Source: Pedobacter cryoconitis
GTDB taxonomy: Bacteria > Bacteroidota > Bacteroidia > Sphingobacteriales > Sphingobacteriaceae
Reading direction: 5' to 3'
NCBI RefSeq assembly: GCF_014207135.1
Contig: NZ_JACHCC010000004.1
Coordinates: forward strand, 1 to 64,000
DNA length: 64,000 bases
Positions within the stretch are counted from its first letter, which is position 1. Each line of letters begins with the position of its first letter. Shown piece by piece: positions 1 through 8,230 of the stretch. The notes under the pieces were generated by a model that saw only the letters and a list, made by a program, of their open reading frames with translations, was not told the origin of the DNA and did not search any database. Position numbers and translations under genes: made by a program.

Positions 1-74
1 CAATTCATCGTTTCAATCTTGTTTTTTAGAACCCTTAACATCCGTTAAGAATCTTTCCCTTTTTGTTGGGACTG

Positions 75-104
75 CAAAGGTAGGAATCTTTTTTACTTTA
101 GCAA
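75..104 (-). promoter_or_regulatory. Strong minus-strand promoter, proximal of two
   Basis: Read on the minus strand, TTG (102-104) is followed after exactly 19 bases by TACCTTTG (75-82). This matches the Bacteroidota primary sigma consensus (TTTG/TTG, about 19 bp, TAnnTTTG). The transcript would run off the left edge. The sequence downstream of the box (GCAGTCCCAACAAAAAGG on the minus strand) has the look of an rRNA operon leader, which is an inference. Confidence 0.7.
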
Positions 105-231
105 GCTTTTTATTTTTTATTTTTCGAAAGCTTTAAAACTTTCTGAAGCTTACTAAAACTCCTATTTTCACATCCTTTCAATCTTCTTCTTCTTTATCCT
201 TTTCAAGTTTCCCTTCCTCCGAAGCGGGATG

Positions 232-262
232 CAAAAGTAGGAAAATTATGCCGTCCTCCAAA
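232..262 (-). promoter_or_regulatory. Strong minus-strand promoter, distal of two
   Basis: On the minus strand TTTG (259-262) is followed after 19 bases by TACTTTTG (232-239), a full match to the Bacteroidota consensus. It sits 157 bp upstream of a second perfect box with the same orientation. Tandem strong promoters of this kind normally serve stable RNA operons; the target gene lies outside the window. Confidence 0.7.
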
Positions 263-632
263 CATTACACCACTATTATTTGTATTAAAACACTAAAGTG
301 GTGGTTTTCAATCCGAAAAGTTTCAACACACTTAACATATAGGTAACACAATCTTAATTTCAGCCCAAAACACAAGGAAAATCAGCCCAAGCTTCTCCTT
401 CTATATACTATATACATCTACTTTGATTCGCAGCAGACAGGAGTCAGCTTTTGGACACGACAATATTCAGCATACTGATCCTACATACTCAGTCCATACA
501 TTTCAACTAGTTAAAATACATGGACTGGCCATAGACCAACAACGTGCCGATACTGGCTCAGTCTCGACCAGTACCCGAACACCACCCGACTACAACCCTA
601 ACAATCCATTACACAATAGTGAAGAAAATAAA

Positions 633-665
633 TTTGGTGTTATCAATTTTCTTATTATACCTTTG
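633..665 (+). promoter_or_regulatory. Candidate promoter for rtcB-prfH
   Basis: TTTG (633-636), then 21 bases, then TACCTTTG (658-665). The spacer is two bases longer than ideal. It is the best plus-strand promoter upstream of rtcB and would leave an untranslated leader of about 330 nt. Confidence 0.45.
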
Positions 666-1004
666 TACCAATTCCTTATGGTTTAATCATTTTATAATCA
701 GGAATCATGACAGAGCACAATTACATATCGCCCCTATCGCTCATTGCCTAAATCAGGCTGACGTTTATTCCTATAACTTATATTTTCCGGAATGACACGA
801 TTGATTAATTTATAATCAACCGGATTCGTCTGCCTCAGATCCAGGTATTTCATCGAAATTCTACAGGGGATTTATCCTTATTACAGGATCAAGCTGAATT
901 TTACCCTATGTCAACAGGAAAATTCTGGTCATTTCAATATTTAAGCTGCCATATCAGGGATTAATGTCCCCGGTTTCCGGCAACACGCAACAATTAAAAA
1001 CGCA

Positions 1005-2405
1005 ATGCGCAATTTAAAAACAAAAGAACTCAGTAAAATGGGTTATACAAATGATAAAGCAAGGAGTCTGGTCATTAATATTATCGCCAAACACTTCAAA
1101 CATCATTCGGCAACCAGTATTACTGAACTACTAACTCATATAATTAATAACCCTGAAAACTATCTAGATCACGAACATTTGGGTAAAATTGCAGAAACAC
1201 TAACAGGAAAGACAAAATCACATGACTTTGAAGCCTATTCACTTTTAACAGCCCCCGGCCCCTATAAAGTTTATGGTAATAAAGAAATTGATACTGGCGC
1301 AAAAAAACAAATGGAATTAGCCATGTCATTACCAGTATCCATTCAGGGAGCTTTAATGCCAGATGCCCATACCGGCTATGGTTTACCTATCGGCGGCGTA
1401 CTCGCTACCGAAAATGTCATTATTCCTTATGCCATAGGCGTAGACATAGGCTGCCGCATGTCTTTGTCTATTATAGACGAAAGTGCCAGTTTCTTTAACC
1501 GGTATAGCCATCAGCTAAAACTCGCCCTTAAAAACCAGACCCACTTTGGCATGGAAGGTTCCTTAGATATACTGCCTTATCATGAAATTCTGGATAGCCC
1601 TGTATTTAAGGAAACAGAATTGCTGAGACGTCTCCAGGGAAAAGCAGCCAGACAGCTTGGCACATCAGGCAGCGGAAATCATTTTGTAGAATTCGGAGAG
1701 ATCGAATTATTTGAGAATAACTCGATGAAACTACCAGCAAAAAAATACATGGCGCTGTTATCTCATTCAGGAAGCAGAGGTCTGGGGGCTAATATCGCTG
1801 GTCATTATACACAGATCGCGATGGAGAAATGCAGACTTCCGAGAGAAGTTCACAAACTGGCCTGGCTGGATCTGGATACAGAAGCAGGGCAGGAATACTG
1901 GATAGGGATGAACCTTGCCGGAGAATATGCCAAAGCCTGTCACGATACGATTCATCAGACGCTGCTGAAGTCACTGGGGCTTCAGGTTCTTGCTAACGTC
2001 GAAAACCATCACAATTTTGCCTGGAAAGAACAACAGCAAGATGGAAAAGAGCTGATCATTCACCGCAAAGGGGCCACACCGGCACATCAGGGCGAAATGG
2101 GAATTATACCCGGGAGTATGACTACCGCAGCCTACCTGGTATCTGGCAAAGGTGCAGCATCATCCCTCAATTCTGCATCACATGGCGCCGGAAGGGCAAT
2201 GAGCAGGACAAAAGCTAAGCAAAACATGACCGCTTCGGCCTTAAAAAAGGTACTGAGTAATGCCGGGGTCACTTTAATTGGCGGAAGTGTCGAAGAAAGC
2301 CCAATGGCTTATAAAGACATAGACAGAATAATAAATGCACAAAAAGACCTCATTGAGGTCGAGGGTCAGTTTTTGCCCAGAATAGTCAGAATGAATAAAG
2401 ACTAA
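1005..2405 (+). CDS. rtcB: RtcB-type RNA ligase
   Basis: RtcB seals RNA ends carrying 2',3'-cyclic phosphate or 3'-phosphate to 5'-OH ends, using GTP and Mn2+. The 466-aa protein shows the family signature: DAHTGYGLPIGGV (about residue 120), GVDIGCRMS with the metal-binding Cys near residue 150, SGSGNHFVEFGE (about 220-231), SHSGSRGLG (about 255), NHHNFAW (about 335) and SHGAGR (about 395), whose His corresponds to the guanylated residue. The start at 1005 gives an N-terminus typical of Bacteroidota RtcB; an inner Met at residue 12 is possible. The stop codon overlaps the start of prfH (TAATG), so the two are probably translated together. This is the RtcB/PrfH pairing known from other bacteria, where the ligase is thought to repair RNA damaged at the ribosome or in tRNA. 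The family call is firm; the damaged substrate here is inference. Confidence 0.95.
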   Translation: MRNLKTKELSKMGYTNDKARSLVINIIAKHFKHHSATSITELLTHIINNPENYLDHEHLGKIAETLTGKTKSHDFEAYSLLTAPGPYKVYGNKEIDTGAKKQMELAMSLPVSIQGALMPDAHTGYGLPIGGVLATENVIIPYAIGVDIGCRMSLSIIDESASFFNRYSHQLKLALKNQTHFGMEGSLDILPYHEILDSPVFKETELLRRLQGKAARQLGTSGSGNHFVEFGEIELFENNSMKLPAKKYMALLSHSGSRGLGANIAGHYTQIAMEKCRLPREVHKLAWLDLDTEAGQEYWIGMNLAGEYAKACHDTIHQTLLKSLGLQVLANVENHHNFAWKEQQQDGKELIIHRKGATPAHQGEMGIIPGSMTTAAYLVSGKGAASSLNSASHGAGRAMSRTKAKQNMTASALKKVLSNAGVTLIGGSVEESPMAYKDIDRIINAQKDLIEVEGQFLPRIVRMNKD

Positions 2406-3019
2406 TGAAAAGTATAATTATCCAGATCACCTCAGGACAAGGTCCTGAGGAATGCTGCCGGGTAGTTGCCCGTGTACAGGAAATGATGATCAAACAAGCG
2501 AAACAGTTAAATTTCCAGATGGAAGTGCTTGAAAATGCCAAGGGAGAACTCAATGGAACTCTATTATCTGCTGTTTTGCGGGCAAAGGCCGATGATTTTT
2601 CAGCATTCATTAAAGAATGGCACGGATCAGTACTTTGGATTGCACAAAGTCCTTACCGGAAATTTCATAAACGCAAAAACTGGTTTGTTGGCGTAGATAT
2701 TTTTGAAACTCAGGAAAAGCTACCCTGGAACCCTAAAGAAGTTACAATTGAGACACTCAGGGCTTCGGGACCTGGAGGACAAAATGTAAATAAAGTGGAA
2801 ACAGCAGTAAGAGCAACACATCAGCCTTCTGGCCTTCAGGTTCTGGTGATGGATACCAGGTCTCAGCTACAAAATAAAAAACTTTGTCTGGAAAGACTGG
2901 AAAACAAGGTCATCTCCTGGCAAACCAAACAGTTAGTAGCCAAACAGAAACTTCAATGGCAGAATCATGCTGCCTTATCAAGAGGAAATCCTGTTAAAAC
3001 TATAACTGCCAGGTTATAG
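2405..3019 (+). CDS. prfH: Peptide chain release factor homologue RF-H
   Basis: This is a short (204 aa) class I release factor relative. It carries the GGQ tripeptide at residues 124-126 in SGPGGQNVNK, the loop that triggers peptidyl-tRNA hydrolysis in the ribosomal peptidyl transferase centre. The long N-terminal domain of RF1/RF2 is missing and replaced by about 100 residues typical of PrfH (start MKSIIIQITSGQGPEE). The C-terminus is basic, as in ribosome-rescue factors. It overlaps rtcB by one base (TAATG) and is followed by a hairpin shared with the convergent araC-type gene. Known biology of the pair suggests PrfH releases nascent chains from damaged or stalled ribosomes so that RtcB can reseal the cut RNA. 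That role is carried over by homology. Confidence 0.92.
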   Translation: MKSIIIQITSGQGPEECCRVVARVQEMMIKQAKQLNFQMEVLENAKGELNGTLLSAVLRAKADDFSAFIKEWHGSVLWIAQSPYRKFHKRKNWFVGVDIFETQEKLPWNPKEVTIETLRASGPGGQNVNKVETAVRATHQPSGLQVLVMDTRSQLQNKKLCLERLENKVISWQTKQLVAKQKLQWQNHAALSRGNPVKTITARL

Positions 3020-3030
3020 ACAGGGAAATA

Positions 3031-3064
3031 TATAACAGGGCTGCAAAATTTCAGTCCTGTTATA
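3031..3064. terminator. Hairpin between prfH and the AraC gene
   Basis: TATAACAGG-g-CTG pairs with CAG-t-CCTGTTATA around an 8-nt loop. It lies between convergent genes and overlaps the stop of the minus-strand gene. The flanking T-tracts are weak, so termination may be partial. Confidence 0.6.
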
Positions 3065-3923
3065 ATTTATGATGCATTTTTCTGTATTGACCAGGAGTCG
3101 TTCCTCTGTATTTCTTAAATATTCTTGATAAATGGCTCTCATCCGTAAAATTCATCTCTTCAGCAATTTCCTTTAACAGCATATTACTATAGACCAAACG
3201 TGTATCAACCAGCTTCAGTTTATAATTAATTACATACTCCTGAACGCTCTCCCCCGTCCGGGTCTTAAAATACTCACCCAGGTAATTCACAGAAAAATGA
3301 AAATTATCAGCTATGGCCTGCATCTTTAAAAGTTCAGGCCGATAGATATGTTGCTGCAGATAAGCTATAATTTTCATAACAGGAGACTGAGAGTCACTTT
3401 CCAGCTTTTCATCCGACTCTGTCCGGATGATATTCCTGGCAATCAGGTTGATTAAAATAGATACAGACTGACGGATGATAGCTAAAGAACCTATTTCTTT
3501 ATTTATATGTTCTCTTATAATTCCCTCCATCAGTGCCAGTCCCAGTATTTCATCATCCGGATCCCTGAACAAACAACCAGCCTTAGCATGATAATTATGG
3601 AAAACATAGCCTATCTTTTTCATCCAGTCACAATAATCCAGTTCACCAGCTTCGGCATGGAGCTTAAAAAAAGACACTTCAGAAAAGCGGATATGTACAA
3701 AACGTGTCAGATGCTCTATTTTAAATAAATGTTTGTCTTCAGGAGTCAGGAAAAATAACTTACCCTTTTCATAGGTATAACTGTTTCCATTGACGATATG
3801 TGTACCACTGCCCTGCTGGATATAAAGAAGCTCAAAATGATGAGGGCGCTCCTCCCTGCTTACCCCTGGACTCTTCTCCAGAACTGAAATTTCAAAAAGT
3901 TGTCTGATGTCTTTTGCTGGCAT
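3060..3923 (-). CDS. AraC-family transcriptional regulator
   Basis: An N-terminal cupin-like sensor domain (HFELLYIQQGSGTHIV, GKLFFLTPEDKHLF) is followed by a C-terminal double helix-turn-helix typical of AraC/XylS regulators. The second HTH ends in LSRIFKKYRGTTPGQYRK. The open frame extends to 4007, but I place the start at 3923 (MPAKDIRQLFEIS). The longer start would leave only 2 bp to the divergent transporter, and a TATCTTTG promoter box (3928-3935) lies between the two starts. The protein is then 287 aa. It is transcribed divergently from the MFS exporter and NTF2-like gene at 4010-5829 and is the obvious candidate to control them; its ligand is unknown. Confidence 0.88.
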   Translation of the reverse strand: MPAKDIRQLFEISVLEKSPGVSREERPHHFELLYIQQGSGTHIVNGNSYTYEKGKLFFLTPEDKHLFKIEHLTRFVHIRFSEVSFFKLHAEAGELDYCDWMKKIGYVFHNYHAKAGCLFRDPDDEILGLALMEGIIREHINKEIGSLAIIRQSVSILINLIARNIIRTESDEKLESDSQSPVMKIIAYLQQHIYRPELLKMQAIADNFHFSVNYLGEYFKTRTGESVQEYVINYKLKLVDTRLVYSNMLLKEIAEEMNFTDESHLSRIFKKYRGTTPGQYRKMHHKL

Positions 3924-3927
3924 CCTC

Positions 3928-3935
3928 CAAAGATA
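3928..3935 (-). promoter_or_regulatory. -7 box of the AraC gene, near-leaderless
   Basis: The minus strand reads TATCTTTG, a full TAnnTTTG match, ending only 4 nt before the chosen ATG. If used, the transcript would start at or next to the start codon. No convincing -33 element at the standard distance was found. Confidence 0.45.
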
Positions 3936-4009
3936 CAAGACAAGCCTCTTAGAATACAATTTAACAGCGCCCCCCGCTCCCTTCCTTTGCACCATAATAA
4001 AAAACAATT

Positions 4010-5434
4010 ATGCAAAAGGTAGTTCCAGACTCATTGTCAGCTCACACAATCAACCCTTATCCTAAGCGATGGCTTGCCTTAATTGTCCTGTTGATGGGTG
4101 CATTTTTATCTCCCTTAGATTTTTTCATTGTGAATGTAGCTTTACCGGCAATTAAAGATGGCCTGCATGCATCATCCACTCAGTTACAATTTGTGATTAT
4201 TGCTTATGGTTCAACTTATGCCGTTTTGGTCGTGACAGGCGGCAGACTGGGTGATATTTATGGGAGGAAACGCATATTTATTATAGGTATGCTATTATTT
4301 ACACTTTCTTCTGCTGTTTGTGGTCTCGCTCCAAACATTATGATATTAATTGGTGCCCGCATCGTACAGGGTTTAGCCGCCGCCGTTCTTGCACCGCAGG
4401 TTTTATCTTCTATCCGTATTATTTTCCCGGTAAATGAACAACCTAAAGCGATGGGTTTCTTTGGGGCTACTTTTGGCCTGGCTTCGATTGCCGGTCAGCT
4501 TTTAGGTGGAGTGCTGATCAAAGTCCAGCCGCTTGGGTTTACCTGGGAATCAGTTTTTATGATCAATATCCCGCTCGGTTTACTGACAATTCTCCTGGCC
4601 TTTTTTATTTTACCCGAAAACAAACCTGCCAAAAAACCCAAACTGGATATTCCCGGTATACTTTTGCTCTCTCTGGCCTTGTTTTTAATTATCTATCCCC
4701 TGATTAAAGGCAGAGAAGAAGGCTGGCCGTTATGGATATTTTTATGTTTTGCAGCTGCGATTCCGGTATTGATTGCTTTTGTGCATACTGAAAGGCATAC
4801 CATTAAAAAGGGAAGAGACCCATTGATAGATCTCAGCTTGTTTCAAAACCAACATTTCGTAACCGGAACAATCATTATTTTCTTCTTTAACAGTACGGCT
4901 GCTTTCTTTATGGTTTATCCATATTATCTGCAAAACGGATTACACTGGGATGTACTTTCGGCAGGTTTGGCAGTATTACCTTATGCAGCCGGATTTTTCA
5001 TTGGCCCCTTAACCAGCACTTTACTTACCCGGAAAATAGGATCAGGGGTTGTCCTGCTGGCTTTAGGGCTCCTGGCACTGGGTTTCGGGCTCACTATTCT
5101 TTCAGTTTTACTATATCATACACCAGGAACAATCATGTATGCCGGTTTAATGATTGCCGGTATGGGACATGGTATTGTACTTCCTTCACTGGTTAGGATA
5201 ACACTTGCACCTGTTACGCATGAAAAAGCAGGAATGGCAGCCGGTGTGGTAAGTACGGCTATACAAATGGGGAGCGCAATAGGCGTTGCCATCATAGGGA
5301 CTATTTTCTTTTCCGTATTGAATGGCCAAACCTTTAAGACTGCCTTTGCAATTGCCATGGGTTGTCTGCTCTGCATTTTCATCATCGCCTTCTTTCTCAC
5401 GATCAGATTAAACAGCTTACCAGTAAAAAAATAA
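4010..5434 (+). CDS. MFS drug exporter, DHA2 (14-TM) family
   Basis: This 474-aa inner-membrane protein has about 14 predicted hydrophobic segments and the marks of proton-driven EmrB/QacA-type exporters: LDFFIVNVALPAI in the first membrane helix and GGRLGDIYGRKR (motif A) between helices 2 and 3. The rest aligns in character with DHA2 drug:H+ antiporters. No periplasmic adaptor (EmrA-like) or outer-membrane channel gene is adjacent, so it probably works alone as an inner-membrane pump. The start is only 86 bp from the divergent AraC gene, and a weak -7-like TTCCTTTG (3982-3989) sits between them. The NTF2-like gene follows after 2 bp, so the two form an operon. The substrate cannot be told from the sequence. 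Confidence 0.9.
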   Translation: MQKVVPDSLSAHTINPYPKRWLALIVLLMGAFLSPLDFFIVNVALPAIKDGLHASSTQLQFVIIAYGSTYAVLVVTGGRLGDIYGRKRIFIIGMLLFTLSSAVCGLAPNIMILIGARIVQGLAAAVLAPQVLSSIRIIFPVNEQPKAMGFFGATFGLASIAGQLLGGVLIKVQPLGFTWESVFMINIPLGLLTILLAFFILPENKPAKKPKLDIPGILLLSLALFLIIYPLIKGREEGWPLWIFLCFAAAIPVLIAFVHTERHTIKKGRDPLIDLSLFQNQHFVTGTIIIFFFNSTAAFFMVYPYYLQNGLHWDVLSAGLAVLPYAAGFFIGPLTSTLLTRKIGSGVVLLALGLLALGFGLTILSVLLYHTPGTIMYAGLMIAGMGHGIVLPSLVRITLAPVTHEKAGMAAGVVSTAIQMGSAIGVAIIGTIFFSVLNGQTFKTAFAIAMGCLLCIFIIAFFLTIRLNSLPVKK

Positions 5435-5436
5435 AT

Positions 5437-5829
5437 ATGGATATTACAAAATCAGCCCAACAGCAGGTTCACGATTTCAATGAGGCCATCACAGCCTGGT
5501 TCAGAGGAGAAACAGCTAAAGAAAACAGCAATGAAGTATTAGGAAGACTACATCAGGAATTTGTGATGGTTGCTCCCGATGGTTCTGTTAAAACATATAG
5601 CGATCTGGCTACATGGCTACCTACAGTTTACGGGGTTAAACCTGGTTTTCAGGCAGTGGCCGATGAGTTCATTGTCAGCTTCTCGGCTGATAACCTGGTG
5701 ATCATAGTCTATCATGAAATGCAAAAATCCTCATCAGTAATTAATAACCGCCGTTCGAGCGCCCTATTCATTACTGATGAGGATGGAAAAATAACATGGC
5801 GTCACCTGCAGGAAACCTGGATTATTTAA
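5437..5829 (+). CDS. NTF2-like (SnoaL/DUF4440-type) protein
   Basis: This 130-aa cytoplasmic protein begins two bases after the exporter stop codon; an upstream in-frame extension to 5362 lies inside the exporter gene and is rejected. The sequence has the pattern of NTF2-like cone-shaped alpha+beta folds: an N-terminal helix (FNEAITAWFRGE), a second helical part ending LHQEFVMVAPDG, then alternating beta strands (FIVSFSADNLVIIVYHEM; SSALFITDEDGKITWRHLQETWI). Such proteins may be small-molecule isomerases, hydrolases or ligand binders, or associate with other enzymes. Its co-transcription with the exporter under an AraC regulator suggests a part in detoxification, which is inference. It overlaps the convergent tex gene by 8 bp. 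Confidence 0.75.
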   Translation: MDITKSAQQQVHDFNEAITAWFRGETAKENSNEVLGRLHQEFVMVAPDGSVKTYSDLATWLPTVYGVKPGFQAVADEFIVSFSADNLVIIVYHEMQKSSSVINNRRSSALFITDEDGKITWRHLQETWII

Positions 5830-8131
5830 ATTTATTCTTCAAGGCTTCTAGTTTGGTCTGCAGATCTCCTTCTGGTTGCGCTTTGGCTTGCTGAGGTTTC
5901 GGTCTGTTATGCTGAGGTCTGCCAGCCTTATCATTCCTGTCATTTTCAGGTTTTCTATTGGCAGCAGGCCTTTCCACTTTAGGACGTGCGGCAGGTTTAG
6001 GTGCATTTTCGCTTTTCATAGACAAAGAAATGCGTTTCCTTACCACATCAATTTCTTTCACCGTCACTTCTACCCGCTGACTTACTTTTACAATATCATT
6101 TGGATTAGCTACAAATTTATCCGCCAGCTGACTGGTGTGTACCAGACCATCCTGATGTACACCTATATCCACAAAGGCTCCAAAATTGGTGATATTAGTT
6201 ACAATACCAGCTAATTTCATACCTACCTTTAAATCGTTGATATCGTTTATACCTTCAGCAAAAGAAAAGATTTCAAAAGCTTCCCTTGGATCTCTTCCGG
6301 GTTTAGCTAATTCATTCATAATATCATTTAAAGTCGGTAAGCCTACATTTTCACTGATATATTGCTGTAGCTTAATCTGTTTTTGCAGTTTCACATCTTT
6401 CAACAGCTCATCTACAGAATGTCCTAAATCTTTTGCCATCTGATTCACCAGTGCATAACGCTCGGGGTGCACCCCGCTTGCGTCCAATACATGTGCTGCA
6501 TCCCTGATTCTTAAGAAACCAGCAGCCTGTTCATAAGCTTTATCACCTAAACGCGGTACTTTCTTTAAACTCTCTCTGTTTTTAAAGGCACCGTGTTCAT
6601 TTCTATAGGTTACAATATTTTGTGCCAGTTGAGGCCCCAAACCAGAAACATAAGCCAAAACCTGTTTAGAAGCTGTATTTAATTCTACACCAACTGCGTT
6701 TACACAACTCATTACGGTATCATCAAGCGATTGCTGTAATTTAGTCTGATCTACATCATGCTGATATTGCCCTACCCCGATAGATTTAGGATCAATTTTA
6801 ACCAGTTCAGCCAACGGGTCCATTAACCTGCGACCAATAGAAACAGCCCCACGAACAGTAATATCCTGTGTCGGGAACTCTTCACGAGCTACCTCAGAAG
6901 CGGAATAAATAGATGCCCCGTTCTCATTGACCATGACAACGATCACACCTGGCAGATTCAATCCTCTGATAAATGTCTCAGTTTCTCTTCCGGCAGTTCC
7001 ATTTCCGATCGCGATAGCTTCGACTTCATGTTTAACACATAATTTCTGGATAGCATCTGCTGCATTTTTTATATTCCCTTGTCCGGTATGTGGGTAGATT
7101 GTCGTGTTCTCTACTAATTTCCCTTGTCTGTCCAGACAAACTACTTTACATCCTGTACGAAAACCAGGGTCTACCGCCAGTACATTTTTCTGTCCCATCG
7201 GTGCAGCCAGCAATAATTGTCTTGCATTTTCAGCAAATACGCGGATAGCTTCTTCATCAGCTTTTTGTTTAGCCAATAAACGAAGTTCCGTTTCCATGGA
7301 AGGACCTAGTAATCGTTTATAACAATCATGTAAAGCGAGTTCTACTTGTTTCGCACAAGCATTCGAACCCTGGATAACTCTTTTTTCTAAAATTTCGATC
7401 GCTCCGTCCTCTTCGGGCATCGCTTCCAGTTTCAGGATAGATTCGTTTTCTCCGCGTCGCATAGCCAGTACGCGATGTGAAGGTGCCGATTTCACCGCCT
7501 CTTCCCACTCAAAATAATCTTTATATTTTATCCCTTCTTCTTCTTTCCCTTTAACGACCGTTGATTTCAATACTGCTTTCTGCTGAAAATACTTCCGCAT
7601 ATCTGTACGGACCTCTGCATCTTCATTGATCATTTCTGCAATAATATCTCTTGCACCAGCTAAAGCCTCTTCTGTATTTTCCACTCCCAGCTCTGTATTC
7701 AGGTATTTTGTGGCTTCAGTATCAGGATCTGATTTTCCCTGCTCAAAAATCAGCAGCGCTAAAGGCTCCAGCCCTTTACGTCTTGCTTCGGATGCTCTTG
7801 TTTTCCTTTTCGGCTTGTAAGGAAGATAGATATCTTCAATAGTTGTCATGTTATCCGCCGCATTTAACTGCGCCTCCAGTTCGGGGGTAAGTTTTCCCAG
7901 CGTGGTCAGTGCCTTCAAAATAGCCTCACGTCTTTTGTCCAGTTCACGCAATTGCTGAATCCGATCACGGACAGCAGCAACCTGCACCTCGTCTAAACTT
8001 CCGGTAACTTCCTTACGGTAACGGGAAATAAATGGTACGGTTGCCCCCTCATCAAGCAATTCAATAGTTGCAATAACCTGTTTTTCTGAGACTGCTAATT
8101 CGGCAGCAATAATCTTTGAGTGATTATTCAT
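5822..8131 (-). CDS. tex: Tex-family S1 RNA-binding transcription accessory protein
   Basis: Tex is a conserved nucleic-acid-binding protein related to eukaryotic Spt6. Order of domains in this 769-aa protein: N-terminal helical Tex region with FISRYRKEVTGSLDEVQ, a YqgF/RNase H-like domain (NVLAVDPGFRTGCKVVCLD), helix-hairpin-helix motifs (QNIVTYRNEHGAFKNRESLKK), and an S1 domain (GIVTNITNFGAFVDIGVHQDG). An added basic, Pro/Lys/Asn-rich tail of about 65 residues follows; such tails are common in Bacteroidota. The start is set at 8131 (MNNHSKIIAAEL), because the 19 residues above it do not fit the family. It is convergent with the NTF2-like gene. Confidence 0.95.
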   Translation of the reverse strand: MNNHSKIIAAELAVSEKQVIATIELLDEGATVPFISRYRKEVTGSLDEVQVAAVRDRIQQLRELDKRREAILKALTTLGKLTPELEAQLNAADNMTTIEDIYLPYKPKRKTRASEARRKGLEPLALLIFEQGKSDPDTEATKYLNTELGVENTEEALAGARDIIAEMINEDAEVRTDMRKYFQQKAVLKSTVVKGKEEEGIKYKDYFEWEEAVKSAPSHRVLAMRRGENESILKLEAMPEEDGAIEILEKRVIQGSNACAKQVELALHDCYKRLLGPSMETELRLLAKQKADEEAIRVFAENARQLLLAAPMGQKNVLAVDPGFRTGCKVVCLDRQGKLVENTTIYPHTGQGNIKNAADAIQKLCVKHEVEAIAIGNGTAGRETETFIRGLNLPGVIVVMVNENGASIYSASEVAREEFPTQDITVRGAVSIGRRLMDPLAELVKIDPKSIGVGQYQHDVDQTKLQQSLDDTVMSCVNAVGVELNTASKQVLAYVSGLGPQLAQNIVTYRNEHGAFKNRESLKKVPRLGDKAYEQAAGFLRIRDAAHVLDASGVHPERYALVNQMAKDLGHSVDELLKDVKLQKQIKLQQYISENVGLPTLNDIMNELAKPGRDPREAFEIFSFAEGINDINDLKVGMKLAGIVTNITNFGAFVDIGVHQDGLVHTSQLADKFVANPNDIVKVSQRVEVTVKEIDVVRKRISLSMKSENAPKPAARPKVERPAANRKPENDRNDKAGRPQHNRPKPQQAKAQPEGDLQTKLEALKNKFK

Positions 8132-8170
8132 GTTAATTATTATTGGTTGAAATTTTATGGATAGGGATAA

Positions 8171-8207
8171 AAATAAAAAATCCTGCATGGGGTTAGCCAG
8201 CAGGATT
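8171..8207 (-). terminator. Rho-independent terminator after pdhB
   Basis: On the minus strand AATCCTGC and GCAGGATT form an 8-bp stem followed by TTTTATTTTT. It lies just downstream of pdhB (stop at 8231) and upstream of the tex start. Confidence 0.85.
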
Positions 8208-8230
8208 ATATAATATAGATTCTATATAAC

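Larger units (their letters stand above)
1..1004. other. Gene-free region at left edge
   Basis: No credible protein gene is seen here. The first 265 bases hold two minus-strand promoter boxes and a T-rich leader that resembles Bacteroidota rRNA operon leaders. From about 266 to 630 the sequence is AT-rich and unstructured, and two overlapping short reading frames (423-686 and 544-795) lack family features. From 633 onward it contains a plus-strand promoter candidate and an unusually long leader before rtcB. A small inverted repeat (ATCCT...AGGAT, about 871-886) lies in that leader. Confidence 0.6.

Noticed and set aside
423..795. Two overlapping short reading frames in the left intergenic region
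   Set aside because: No family features, no promoter at fitting distance, composition like the surrounding non-coding DNA, and mutual overlap in different frames.
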